Shown here: positions 37,232 through 48,284 of the stretch, piece by piece | Numbering within the stretch: the stretch's first letter is position 1 | Layout: every line of letters begins with the position of its first letter | NCBI GenBank assembly: GCA_023213395.1 | Contig: CM041465.1 | Location: forward strand, 136,035,741-136,099,740 | Direction of reading: 5' to 3' | Source of the DNA: Cycas panzhihuaensis | Taxonomy: Eukaryota; Cycadophyta | DNA length: 64,000 nucleotides | Notes under the pieces: generated by a model | What the model was told of the DNA's origin: nothing | What the model saw: the letters and a program-made list of their open reading frames with translations, nothing else | The model's database searches: none | Program-made: the position numbers and the translations under genes

Positions 37232-39098
37232 CTACTGTTGCCCCTCTCTGGGGGCGTCACCTCCTGGTCGGTGTGATCCCTCTCCTGGGGACCACATGCC
37301 TCCTAGGCTCCTCCGTAGCCTCCAGGAGCTCCCTGCCTCGCTCCCCTCATCGCGTGGCCTCCTCGGTGTCATTGCCGCTATGTAGGTATGTGTCCTGCTC
37401 GGGCTTGACCTTGATGCCACCTGATCCACCAGTTAATCGTATCAAGCCTGGATACGATCTCTCTCACCCTCTACTCCCCAGAGTCTCTCCTCCATGCTCC
37501 AGAACTTCTCCTCCATCCCTCGAAGATGCTCCTCCAAGATTGCCATTCGTATCCTGCCCTTTGCATCTCCGCCGGCTCCTCCCTGAACCTCTAGTGCTTG
37601 TACGTGACTCTGCAGTGTGTCTCGCTCACCCTGAGTCTCGTCCAGCTCTCGCTGCAATGGTTCCCTGAATGCCACGTGCTCTTGGGACTCTGCAGCCAAT
37701 ATATCCCTCGCCCTCGCCAATGGGACGAATGATGCCATGTGGGCACCAGTTAATCTGGGTGCATCCTCAGCCTGGATGGGTGGCTGCCGCTCTGCGTACA
37801 CCTAAGGGAACATCTCCCTCACCATAGCCTCCACCAACCGCCGGATCTCTGTGGTACATGCAAATCCAACATGCTATATGTCAATATATATATCTGGTCA
37901 CATACTAAACCGAAACCAAATCACAGCGTGTGGGCATCTGGCTATCAAACAATGAGGAAAGTAAGGCCTCACCTGCTGCGGCCATTGGCTCCTCCGCCTA
38001 TACAATGGTCTCTGCCCCTGGCACTCCACCAGCTGCCGGGGCCTCCTCCTCTGGCACCTCCTCTGCAACTGCCTCCACTGCTGGAGCCTACGTCCCTCCC
38101 TCTGCTGGTGGAGCTGTCCCCCTGGGTCTCTCCACGATCCTCAATCTCTAAGCTTGTGTCACAGATCCCCTCATCTTTTGGGCAGTCCCTGATGGACCTG
38201 CCTTCTCTATAGCTCGTGATGGGCCGGCCCCATCTCCTCCATCTCCCCTATCGCCGCCATCATCGTCTCTGGGGGTAGCCCCTACCACTCATGCCTCCTT
38301 GTCACTATCCTATTTCATTGATCAGTAGGGATCTGAGGTGTAGTCAGTCATAGTAAGGAGATCTAGTGACGTAGCGTCCATGGACCTCCTGACGTGTGCT
38401 TGATCCTCAACTCCCCTGAACTAGGTATGCCACCTGTGTACCATGCGTGTCCACTCTGATATGGAGTGTGGTCCTCCTGATGGTGCCACTGTCGCAAAAT
38501 GATCAAAGAACCAGCACTGCAATAATGTGCTATATGACAATCCACCTCTGTCTGCTGCCCTGATAACGTCCAGCTGAGTGATGAGGTTCACCACTATGAA
38601 GGTGGCACAATCCAAACGCTCCCTAGCCTTGCACCTTCGTACTGCAACGATCCAGCCGCCTGGGATATCTCTATAGTTCTGCTTCTGGGATATCCAGAAC
38701 AGAAGGCATAAAGTGATCAGCTTCCTCACACGAGGAATCCTAGACATCACCATACTCTGTAGAGGCACTCCTCGCCTCTCCCACCTATCCTGGCCCATAA
38801 AAAACATAGCCGCCTCTCGATGGGCCGCCTCGTTACTAGGCAATGCTCCTAGCGAGGCTGGCCTCCCTATCGCTGGCACTCCTAGGATCTGTTGGATGTC
38901 TCTGGGTGTCATCATCACGTCCCCTACTTAGGGCAGATGGAACACGTGTCTCCGCCTGTCCCAATGAGATACTATATCGACCAGCAACCTCTAATCTGAC
39001 ATATACTGAGGTGTCCTCATCACCTTCAGCAACCCGCATCTCTGTAGGACTCCCCTGTCCTCCCTACTTATCATCTCTATGAAACTTAGCATGGCCAT
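37232..39098 (-). pseudogene. Antisense plant mobile domain (PMD) gene with intron, decayed
   Basis: The minus strand holds one continuous frame, joined across an intron, of 580 codons. Exon 1 is 39098-37973, intron GTGAGG...CACAG is 37972-37849, and exon 2 is 37848-37232. The Gly/Glu codon is completed exactly at the splice. From MAMLSFIEMISRED the protein shows PMD order: VLQRCGLLKV, then IVSHWDRRRHVFHLP, then MMTPRDIQQILGVPAIGRP, GGWIVAV and LLQCWFFDHF. An acidic Ala/Pro/Glu-rich linker (about 38,290-37,975) follows, then a coiled-coil-like Glu/Arg-rich tail. About a dozen in-frame stops but no frameshift are present. PMD occurs in plant transposons and in MAIN-type host proteins; its biochemical role is unsettled. 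Other reading: an independent minus-strand transposon inserted after pol. Confidence 0.85.
37849..37972 (-). other. Intron of the antisense PMD gene
   Basis: 124 bp, AT-richer than both exons. Donor GCAG/GTGAGG and acceptor TACCACAG/AG restore the frame precisely (MAAAG-EIRRLVEAM). Confidence 0.8.
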
Positions 39099-39380
39099 CT
39101 CGATGTTTTCGCGGTTCTCCACCGTGGTCACAACCTGCAAAACGCCGTCAAACGTGTTAGATCTTAGCCTGCACTTGGCTCTCTATCCCTTTAACTACCT
39201 ATTAGCTCCACCTAATCAAGATTTGGGGCCCATCGGGCCCCCATCTCTATTTTTCTGTGATTCTACCTTCACACCGCGCTAAACTTCACGGTACCGTGGA
39301 GTTTAGCCAGGTCCCGAGGTGATTGGAGCCCCGTGGCAAAGATCGCGGCACCGTGGCAAAGTTAAGCTTATCCCATTATC
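39099..39380 (-). promoter_or_regulatory. Putative promoter and 5' leader of the antisense PMD gene
   Basis: Upstream of the PMD start, on the minus strand, lie two GCCACGG modules (about 39,370-39,330), a 42-bp palindrome (39272-39313), GATTAGG and GTAGTTAAAGGG as a weak TATA-like box near 39,195. A 3' splice-like GTTTTGCAG/G ends at 39135. The same modules occur in the 5' LTR upstream of its TATA box. Promoter function is inference. Confidence 0.45.
39272..39313. repeat. 42-bp imperfect palindrome centred on GGTACC
   Basis: Arms CTAAACT.CACGGT and its complement match at 17 of 21 positions around GGTACC (39290-39295). It aligns well with the LTR palindrome at 27310-27351. Confidence 0.85.
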
Positions 39381-39815
39381 CTAGGATGGTAAAGAAAATA
39401 CAAGGGGCTCAATGAAGTATCTATATTTGACATAATAAAATATATATTTTTAAGATGCTAAAAAATAATTATAACCACAATAATTTTACCAACCTAAGAA
39501 AAAAGTTCTATTACTCCTAATATTCAAGGGACTCTATGATGAGATTGGTGATATTAACATTACTAGTTAGCTTGATAATTGCATAAATAACAAAATTATT
39601 TAAGAAGAAAGAAGTCAAGCAGCCTTAAGAAGAAATCACTAATATCAAAAGAAAATGATAGATAACATAAAGAAGACTATTAAAGATGAATATGTATACC
39701 AAGTTATGAATAAATATGATAAGGCACCCCATTTTGAACCATTTAATCTCAATATCAATGATGATCCTAAGAATACCTCCAAAGGTAAAAGATGGAAAAA
39801 TAATCACCTAAGCAT
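39381..39815. other. AT-rich flank right of element E, unresolved
   Basis: Composition drops sharply to AT-rich. No LTR of element E and no Copia C continuation was recognised. By position it may belong to the Gypsy relic that follows. Confidence 0.4.
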
Positions 39816-40060
39816 ATGACTTCTTAAAGGAATTCCAAGATGTTTTTCCTTGGATGTACAAAGACTTAAAAGAAATTATTGGGCATATAGGATTGATAAG
39901 AATTGATCTTGAAGATGAAGCCAAACTAATATAGGAGCATTACCCACTTCCTTTATAATTCATTAAGAAGAAGCATGAAGCTCTAAAGCTTCAACTTTAG
40001 AGTTTATAAGGTTGTAAGAGAAGAATAAAATTTTACATTATTGGGCATGATAAAAGGTTT
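39816..40060 (+). pseudogene. Gypsy pol fragment, start of RT (relic F, left part)
   Basis: The frame reads FLKEFQDVFPWMYKDLKEI, then IDLEDEAKLI and EHYPLP. This is the block just before RT in many plant Gypsy elements (DVFAWSYEDLKEIP). A stop interrupts it. The following RT blocks appear again after 44.4 kb, beyond an inserted LTR element. Confidence 0.75.
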
Positions 40061-40538
40061 AGAGATTTATATGGTTGGATATAATTCTTTAAGAGCTTTT
40101 TAATAAGCCTAAAATCACTAAATATAGGCAAGTGGTTCAAAAGTTATCAATAATTGATGTTGGTGCTTGCAAAGGCAATTTAAAGTGATTTATCCCACAT
40201 GCACAAGAAAAAGGAAATTTGAACAATGTGTATATATAATTGGGTTTATAATTTATTGAACCACATACCTTATTTTGGTCCACATGGTAATATTAGGGAT
40301 GTGCAAGGTCAAATCAAAAATAAACACTATGTGATTCTATAATAATATCACAAAGGAGAAATTTATAAGATGACAGAGAAAATATTTAACTTGCACAGAA
40401 GTGAATTAAACCCTATAACTTTGCACTTTGCAAGAATGCAAAATACTAAACTGACAAGGTAGCAAATATCATAAAACTTATGAGGTTTCAAAGAATGAAG
40501 ATTTTGTAAGGTCTTGAGAAACTGAACTATGAAGACTC
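40061..40538. other. Relic F interior, nothing recognised
   Basis: AT-rich, no domain. Ends at the inserted element G. Confidence 0.4.
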
Positions 40539-40873
40539 TATTAGAGTGGTAGTTAAAGTTAACCACTTATGGTTAATGCTAGGGTGAATTAATTAATATT
40601 AAGCTAAAATACATAAATATAAAGAGTTATAACTATTAGGTTAATACATTATTTGGGGTATTTTATAAACCCCTAGGTGGCATTTATAATATGTATCAAT
40701 CAAGATTGGAATAATCTAATCAATTATTATTATTGTGTGGGTTTTCTCCTAAAAGGATTCTTCCATGGAAACCTATATGATGCGTATTATACTCTTTCAT
40801 ATGTATTTTCATATGTATGATCAAGATCCTATTTATTCACAAATATATAGTTTATGTTTCATGTTTCTTCACA
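40539..40873 (+). repeat. 5' LTR of element G
   Basis: 335 bp; first bases TATTAGAGTGG (TG decayed to TA), end TTCTTCACA just before the primer site. Confidence 0.87.
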
Positions 40874-40884
40874 TGGTATTAGAG
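40874..40884 (+). other. Primer binding site of element G
   Basis: TGGTATTAGAG, the Met-tRNA type site with one C-to-T change, abuts the LTR. Confidence 0.8.
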
Positions 40885-43157
40885 TTGAATGAATATACAT
40901 AGTTGAGGTTACAATTAGGTATAGGTAATAAAATCAGAGGCTACCTAATAATATTAGTGAGAGCCTTATTTGTGGTAATTTTAATCTTCTTTGACAACTA
41001 AGAGAACATCACAATACTATAATGGTTATTGAAGAGGTGAAATTCACATGTTAATAAAATTTTTACCTCTATTTCTAACCACATATCAATGTTGGGCACT
41101 ATTCAAACTTTATTAGGCTCGTGTTGAATTATTCTAAGGTTGGTTGGGTGTGTTAGACACTCCATTTACCTATTAGGCTATATTTGAAGGTGATTTGATA
41201 ATGGTGAACTATATTAGGCTCATTTTAAGAGTGTTGGGCTATATTTAAAGACCATTTGGATGTATTGGGCATCATTTTTTCAAGTTAATTGGCAACATCC
41301 ATGGGAATGATTGGGTTTATTAGAGGATATTTTAGCTCACATAGAGAGGTGTGGTGATGCAAATTATTGTTTAAAAGTGAATAATGCTTGTTTAGTGAAC
41401 AAATGGTGATTTATAAGATTTTTTATCTAATTTTTAGTTTTGGATAGCCATTTAGGAGCCATATAACTCATTCTCATCATGTTGGTTTATATTTCTCTGT
41501 TAGATAGTCATAGATGGGTATGTAGGGTCATGCATATCAGATTGGAGTATTTGAGTATGTTGTGCAACTAAACATGGCCATTTTTTCATTATTAGGCATT
41601 TTGCAATCCATGTGCATTAATTGACAAAATGTATCAGCTATGCATAGAGCACCATGATGCATCAAGGAAGTGTTGGCAATATTTCGAATAGATTATTTAC
41701 TTCCAAGATTACAAATCTTAGGCATAATCTCATTTAATTTATCCCATATTTTTCACATGTTTTTAAGTCATGATTATGACTTAAAAATTTTCCCATGTAT
41801 ATTTTGAGGAGTTGTACTTTAGAGGAATGTTCTAATTTCTTACATTTAAACTTAACCATTTAAAGTTTTAAAAAGAGATAAAGCCATTACATGTTAGGAG
41901 AAAATTATTGGATTGTTAAGTGATTTAATTACTAGTTAGAAGCATGGATTTGGAGCATTGAAGGGTGGAGATTATTCCATGTCTAATGGAATCCATACTA
42001 AGTGATTTTAATGCCTTTTTTTACTTAATATATTAAGCTTTTGGAAGTCATGTTTATTACATGTAATACTATAAAGAACACTCTGATGTTATTAAAAATT
42101 TATGATGAGACCATATGCAAATTAGTTATGTTAAAGCCTTACTCTAACATGGAGACATCATATGGAGATCCTGCTTGATGTGAGCTTGTTTTAGAGAGCT
42201 TTTTAGCACAAGAATATGTATTACATGGAGTATGGTGTGTGTGTTGTTGGCTATTACAAGTGGTATGTTTCTTACTATATGTGATGGATTACATGTGTAT
42301 TAGATCAAGTGATATATTATACTTATCTAAAAGTATGTGGACAAGTTAATTAATGTGTGAATTCTATTTAAAAAACTATGATATATATGAGAGGAAGTGT
42401 TATATATTTAGAGAGTGTGAAACTATATGTCAAGAATAGGGAGCACATTTATGAAGTGTAAGGTTATGTATATAGTATATAAAGCCCTATATGAAGTGTA
42501 GAGGTCATATATGAAGTATAAAATTCATGTTCAAAGTATTGGAGCACTACTCTAGACTATTTACATTGGTGCAAGCCTTCAAAATATAATCAAAACTTAT
42601 ATTTCAATCCATCATGAATCCATTCAAGGTTTAGATTATGTGATATATAAAAGAAGCCATTATTAGGTAGCCTTTATGAATTTCAAGTGTTAAGCCCATC
42701 TATGGGTACAAAGGTTTTTGCAGAGATGTAACATTGAGAAAATCCATAAAAGAAGTGAATTTAGGATGTCTTCTAGAACTAAGCATATTAATCATTAAAA
42801 GGAGAGATTTGAAGGAAGATTAAACAGCCAAAGTTTACAATTATAGCTTGATGAAGTTATCGTTAATTATGGATTAGATAGTACTCATTCATAACCTAAA
42901 TATGATACATCAGATGGTTGTATCATGATGTATGTTATCTCTTATTAGTACTATTTCCTTTAAAGTCATATGTGAAGACCAAAGTAAAGATGGATTAAGT
43001 GATGATAGTAATAAAGGACATGCCAAATTCACGTCAGTTTGGAAATTTAGCAAAATTATCCTTGAGGAGGGATGTGTCAGATGTAGGCAAGATGATAAAG
43101 GCAATTCCATCCTTTCTTAGAGATTTCAAATTGTAAACTAAATGCCCATTTTCACAT
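40885..43157 (+). other. Interior of element G, noncoding
   Basis: No domain on either strand. Around 41,090-41,290 the phrase TTAGGCT or TTGGGC followed by ATATTTGAA or ATTTTAAGA recurs several times, a weak degenerate repeat. The 62-codon frame at 42932-43120 is not supported. Confidence 0.5.
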
Positions 43158-43167
43158 TAAATGGGGA

Positions 43168-43504
43168 TGTTAAGAGTGGTAGTTAAAGTTAACCACTTTT
43201 GGTTAATATTAAATGTGGATTAATTAATATTAAGCTAAAAGACATGAATACCAAGAGTTATAACCATTTGATTAATGCATTGTTTGGGGTATTATGTAAA
43301 CCCCTAGGTGGCATTTGTAATATATATAAATTAAGATTAAAAGAAATATAGTTAACTATCATTTCTCTACATGTTTTTTCCTAAAGGGTTTTTCCCACAT
43401 AAACTTATGTACTATATGCTGTGCTCTTTATATCCACTTGCATATGTCTAATTAAGATCTTGGTTATTTAAAAATGCATGATTTATATTTCATGTTTCTT
43501 CATA
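43168..43504 (+). repeat. 3' LTR of element G
   Basis: 337 bp starting TGTTAAGAGTGG, paired with 40539-40873. Confidence 0.87.
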
Positions 43505-44330
43505 GTCTCCATTAATTCACAAGAAATCAAAAACTCCTTAATCTAAGAAATTTGTTAAGTTGCAAAAATGTCACAAAAACTCTAAAGTCTATGAATGGTT
43601 AAAGATTCAAAAATCTATGGAGAGAGTAGACTCTAAAAGTTATAAAGAGGTAAGACTCTCACTTCACAAAAATGTGAAGATTCTAGAAGATGCATAATTT
43701 ACAAAAAGAAGAATTCACAATTTATGAGGATCTAAAGATATCATATAGTATGCAGAAGTAAAGGTAAAACTTTCTAGAAGATTGTAGCACACATGATAGG
43801 AATACATTGAGCTTTATAATCATCTTTTGAATTTAAAATAATGCACAAATCTTAATGGATTTAAAATTAGATCTAGGTGGATTATAAATATATCCACATA
43901 AATAATTTTTTTTTTTTAATCTAACCTTTTGGATTTAATAGGAATTTATTACAGTTTATCCACTCTTGACAGATACCAATTTAGCAAATGTGTCTCATAA
44001 AGGTGAGATCTTCACAGTATAGCACAATATTAAAGAGAAAGCAACTCATGAAGAGGAAGGATCATCCCATGAAAGGAATCATTATTTAAGAATTTTAAAT
44101 GAAATATTTATATTTTATTTCTATATAGTTACAAAATATTTGAGAAGAAAAATTATGTATTTCATATATTCTTTTTAAATTACCTTTAAATGAAGAGTTT
44201 GTTTAGCTAATCGTGTATTTCTCTCTTAAATATATATGTGAATGTTTATAATTTTTCTTCTTTTTTTTTTTTTTTTTGTGAAGGAGAAATTTCCCCACAA
44301 AGAAAAAGAAGTAAAAGATCTTATTAGCAA
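43505..44330. other. AT-rich spacer within Gypsy relic F
   Basis: No recognised domain. Contains poly-T tracts at about 43,905 and 44,262. Confidence 0.4.
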
Positions 44331-46060
44331 GTTATATTCAAAGGAACCTTAGGTTGTTTATGTTAAGAGGCATATATCAAAAATTAGTTGGGCATAATCC
44401 TCACTCATTAAATCCTAGGTAGAGGAAAAAGATCTAATAAGAAGTTAAAAAATCAATTATTATGGCTTGCATCTATCCAATTAAGAATGGTAAATAGGTA
44501 AATCCCATAGTCATTTCCAAGAGGGCGAGCTTCTATGTTGATTTCAAAGCTTTAAATAAAGTAATAAAGAACTATTCATTTCCAACACCATTTATAGAGT
44601 AGGTCTTAAAAAATGATATAAGATAAGAAAATTACTCATTCATAGATGGCCTTTTGGGATATAACCAAGTAAAATTTATAAAAGGAAACTAACATAAGAT
44701 GGAATTTATCATAAAATAGGGATAATATTCTTATAAGTGTATTCCATTTAGCCTTTATAATACTCTAATAACATTTTCTAGAATAATAACGATAATATTC
44801 AAGGAGTTAATTTATAAATCCCTTAAAGTTTATTTAATGATTGGACTTTATTTGGTTTGTTGAAAGTTCATATTACAAACCTAAGACTTATGCTTTAGAA
44901 GTGTCATGATTTTGGAATTTCTCCCACTCTAGACAAGTGTTAATTCCTAGTTCTTTTTTGAATGTTATTGGGCCATGTTATTTACTAAGAAGGATTACTT
45001 ATTGATCTAGGGAAAATCCAAGTCATATTAGACTTGGAGGTACCAACAAATCCCATCATGGTAAAATAATTCCTCAAATATATAGGCTATTAAAAAAATA
45101 TATATTTGAAGATATATTAAAATTATTATCCCATTAGAGAACTTTTTATCAAAAGAATATTAACAGACATTCGAGACATTAAGGAAGACGTTGATTAATA
45201 CACTAATTTGGAAGTTCCCTAATTGGACAAAGATTTTTCATACATATGTTGATGCTTTGGGTATGGTGATAGGAGTAGTTTTTATACAAATACGAAAGAA
45301 GTTAATTGACCATCTAATAGAATTTTCTAGTGGAAGACTCACATAAGCTAAGAAAAACTATATGATGTTTGAATATAAAGGTTTTATGATGATTGACTCC
45401 TTACAAAAGTTTATATATCATCTTTTAGCAAACATGTTTTATTTGTATATAGATCATCAAACACATGTACATTTAATTAATAAGCTTATCTTGTAAGGGA
45501 TAATCAAGTGGTGGATGTTGTCATTTTAAGAATTTAATTATAAATCTTCCTTGAACTTGGAAAAGTGCATATCACCCCTAATTATATATCTAGGATCAAT
45601 ATAGATAAAGAACTACTTGTGGTCAATGACATTTTTCCTAATACTAAGTTATAGAAGGTTGAATCAATCCCTAAAGATTTTCAAGAAATTACTAAATTTC
45701 TCCAAATAAAACTAGTGCTATCTAATTAGTCTATAAAAGATAAAAAGGCCTTAACCTTAAAACACAATCATTATAAGTTGATTCTAAGATAAATATATCA
45801 GCTTGATCTGGATATGATTCTAAGGAGATATACTTTTAAACATGAACGAATGATGATAATACTAGAATCCCATGAAGGGATTATAAAAAGTCATTTAATA
45901 AGCAAGACTCTTGTTAGAAATAATCTTGAATTTATCTAGAATCATTTTGCTTACTTCTTATAGTCTTATACAAGAGCTTTTAGATGTCAATTATGCCATT
46001 TAAAACTTCCTTGAAGAAATGTATTTGAGAGGAGTCATTCTCAACTAGGATTAAATTTTG
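44331..46060 (+). pseudogene. Decayed Gypsy RT, RNase H and start of integrase (relic F, right part)
   Basis: RT blocks run FYVDFKALNKVIKNYSFP, FIDGLLGYNQVKF, HKMEFI, YKCIPFSLYNTLITFSRI and KVYLMIG, the last where relatives have the catalytic LDDW. EGLLIDLGKIQVILDLEVP follows near 45,000. These phrases are typical of a Gypsy family with the DDWT-type active site, different from element E. The integrase zinc region is faintly visible near 45,950-46,010. Many TAA/TAG stops and frameshifts are present. Confidence 0.8.
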
Positions 46061-46242
46061 TTAAACCAAATTCAAGAGATAAACCTCAAGGCACATCTAA
46101 CAACATAATTCATTTGGCAAGTTGGCTCAATCAATTTTAAATCAAAACTTCATAATCAAATGAGCTCTATCCAAAGTAGTCTTTGGATAAGTGACCTCCT
46201 AGGAAAATATTTTTTGGTCTTATTCTTATCTAATTTCTTAAT

Positions 46243-46384
46243 AACATCCACCAAAGTCATCACAACATCCAAATGAATTACCAAAACATCCAACAAAGTG
46301 ATTATAACATCCACTTAAGTCATAACAAAATCTATCAAAATCACTATGACATCTACTAAAGCCATTACAACATCCACCAACATG
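46243..46384. repeat. 21-bp minisatellite, about 6.7 copies
   Basis: Units start at 46243, 46264, 46285, 46306, 46327, 46348 and 46369. Consensus is close to AACATCCACCAAAGTCATTAC. The period is seven codons; one plus-strand frame reads a Gln/His/Asn-rich heptad (NIHQSHH-like). No longer coding frame includes it. Confidence 0.92.
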
Positions 46385-47907
46385 AATAATGAAATATTTA
46401 TCTATTTCCGTTATGAATATATATGGTGATTATCCAACTTATAAACACGTATGATAATCAATAATTATAGAACTTGTAAAAAAGTATCTTGATTGTGAAA
46501 CTTGTGTAATATGTAAATTCTTCACCATATATAATAGTCAACTTGTACGATGATCATCCAAAAGTTCTAGACAATAACCAAAAGTGTCATTAATGTTTTG
46601 TACTAGAAATTATATTTCATATATTAGAAGATATTGCATAAACTTATTACAAAGAAACATTTGTTAAATTATAAAATATTATCGACATGAAACATCGTAC
46701 ATTATTACATATCAATTATTTATTTATAAAATACATCTGTCATATAATATTATTTTCTATAATTTATTTACATTTAAGTCACATTCAAACAAGACAGTGC
46801 ATGTGCATTCCTTACTTATACATCAATTTTAGAATCATCAACACTTAGTTCTACTCCTGTTAAAAATGGAAATTGCATTGTGTCATACTAACCATAACAA
46901 AAGACATCATGTAATACACTCCTAAGGTAAGAATCAATGACACTTAGTGGCTCATAGAAAACATGTAAGAAATATTATCTTATAATTGCAATGACATGAC
47001 ATGAGTTCTTGAATAATACATTTTGCCAATGTGGTCCCCTCCAAATCATTGTTTTTCCCATAGGACCATATCAAGGAGGGAAACTAAATAGCATTATTAA
47101 GATATAATTTTTATTTTCCTTTCCACTTCAATCTCGGCTATGGGTAAACATAGACTTGAGAGTCCATGATGAATACTATGCTATGTCCAAAAAACACATC
47201 TCACTAAAAAATTAAAGAGACAAGACATAAACATCCAAAAGTCCCATCTAACTACTAGTGAACAATCCAAAAAGAATGAATGAACCACATAATAGTCAAA
47301 CCCTTATATATATCCACATCCAATTTATGTAGTACTTGCATCAAGTACTTGACTTCATTAAGAGGAGGTTGTTATGACTTCCACCCCAAGCTTCTTGGTA
47401 GAAATGCATATGGCATAATCTTATATTATCCATGCAACATTAGGTTACTAATTTGACACACTTATATATTCATAATTGACCCAAGCAAATTGCTTCTATT
47501 TGGATAAGAATGTAAGTGCTTTTTCCATCCACTTTCATTAGTGTTTGATGGGTATTTAATGTCTCATTACTTGTCATTATAATAACATACCGCCTTGCAA
47601 CAATTACACCTTTATCTTGATAGCTAAAATACCTACATCAAAGGAGATCGAGAAATATAATCCTAAATCCTTAGGAAGTTGCTTCACATACATGTACATC
47701 ATTACGTTTATATCAAAGATACCAAATATTTGACTCTTACGATTCATAAACTTAAACCCCACATCAATTGCGCATACACGTATTATTATGCTAATAAGCA
47801 CCTTCAACTAGCTTTGCCTATAACTATTCACTCCATGCCATGTGACAAGAGTAATTTGAAAATAAATAATACATAAATAATAAATATTCTTTATGAATAT
47901 CTCTATA
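46385..47907. other. AT-rich intergenic DNA, no gene seen
   Basis: Nothing recognisable on either strand. The 60-70 codon frames around 47.6-47.9 kb have no domain. Confidence 0.5.
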
Positions 47908-48284
47908 AAATCTATATGTCTCCCCTATGATAAGGTAACACAAACTGTGTATTAAATGTAAAATTATTCTCCTCCATGAAATCCATGCATCTTCACTTCT
48001 TGTACTGTAACACGAACTATATATTAAATGTAAAACTATTCTCCTCCATGGAATCCATGTGTCTCCCCATCTGCTAAGGTAACACTGACTACATATTAAA
48101 TGCAAACGATTGAATGATGCATCTCTCAACTAAACAGGCATGCCCTTGTGGTCAGGTAAAACAAACATGCCCTTGTGTATGACTGTGTATAAAATGCAAA
48201 TGGTTGAATGATACATCTCTCAACCAAACAAACATGCCCATGTGGTAAGGTAACATAGAATGTATATCAAATACAAATGATTAA
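47908..48284. repeat. Tandem repeat, about 71-bp period drifting to longer units
   Basis: Units begin at 47908, 47979 and 48051, each with AATC-ATG-TCTCC, GTAACAC and TATTAAATGTAAAA words. Two longer derived units starting CATGCCC-TGTGG (48139 and 48233) follow. The repeat explains the minus-strand 101-codon frame at 47824-48129 with its repeated WRRI-LHLI peptide, so I do not call that frame a gene. Confidence 0.82.

Larger units (their letters stand above)
26863..39380 (+). mobile_element. GC-rich Tat-like Ty3/Gypsy retrotransposon with antisense gene (element E)
   Basis: The order is a long 5' LTR (about 26,863-29,602), a TGGCGAC-type primer site, gag, protease, RT, RNase H and integrase on the plus strand. 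After pol comes a separate gene on the minus strand (PMD protein). Lack of a chromodomain, the primer site, RT phrasing (VMPFGLKNAGVTYQR) and the extra ORF point to the Tat lineage. Grande and Retand in that lineage are known to carry additional, sometimes antisense, ORFs. GC content stands out against both flanks. No copy of the 5' LTR appears before AT-rich DNA resumes near 39,380, so the 3' LTR has been lost or lies elsewhere. All frames are broken. Confidence 0.8.
40539..43504 (+). mobile_element. Short LTR retrotransposon without coding capacity (element G)
   Basis: LTRs 40539-40873 and 43168-43504 share GAGTGGTAGTTAAAGTTAAC, CCCCTAGGTGGCATTT, GGTTTT.TCCTAAA and TTCATGTTTCTTCA. A primer site TGGTATTAGAG follows the left LTR at 40874. 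A purine tract ATGGGGA precedes the right one. Flanks GACTC and GTCTC could be a target duplication with one change. The 2.3-kb interior has no gag or pol, so this is a non-autonomous element. It splits Gypsy relic F. Confidence 0.88.

Noticed and set aside
37232-39098. PMD gene as a resident host gene of the MAIN family
   Set aside because: It lies within the GC-rich element, directly behind integrase, is full of stops, and shares promoter modules with the LTR. A host origin long ago remains possible.
37273-39282. Plus-strand frames opposite the PMD gene (for example 37273-37668, 38843-39082)
   Set aside because: They are shadows of the spliced minus-strand frame, which alone matches a known domain.
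42932-43120. 62-codon frame in element G as a gene
   Set aside because: No domain, and it overlaps a longer minus-strand frame of equal lack of merit.
47824-48129. 101-codon minus-strand gene with repeated WRRI peptides
   Set aside because: The peptide repeat is simply the 71-bp DNA repeat translated; no start context or domain.
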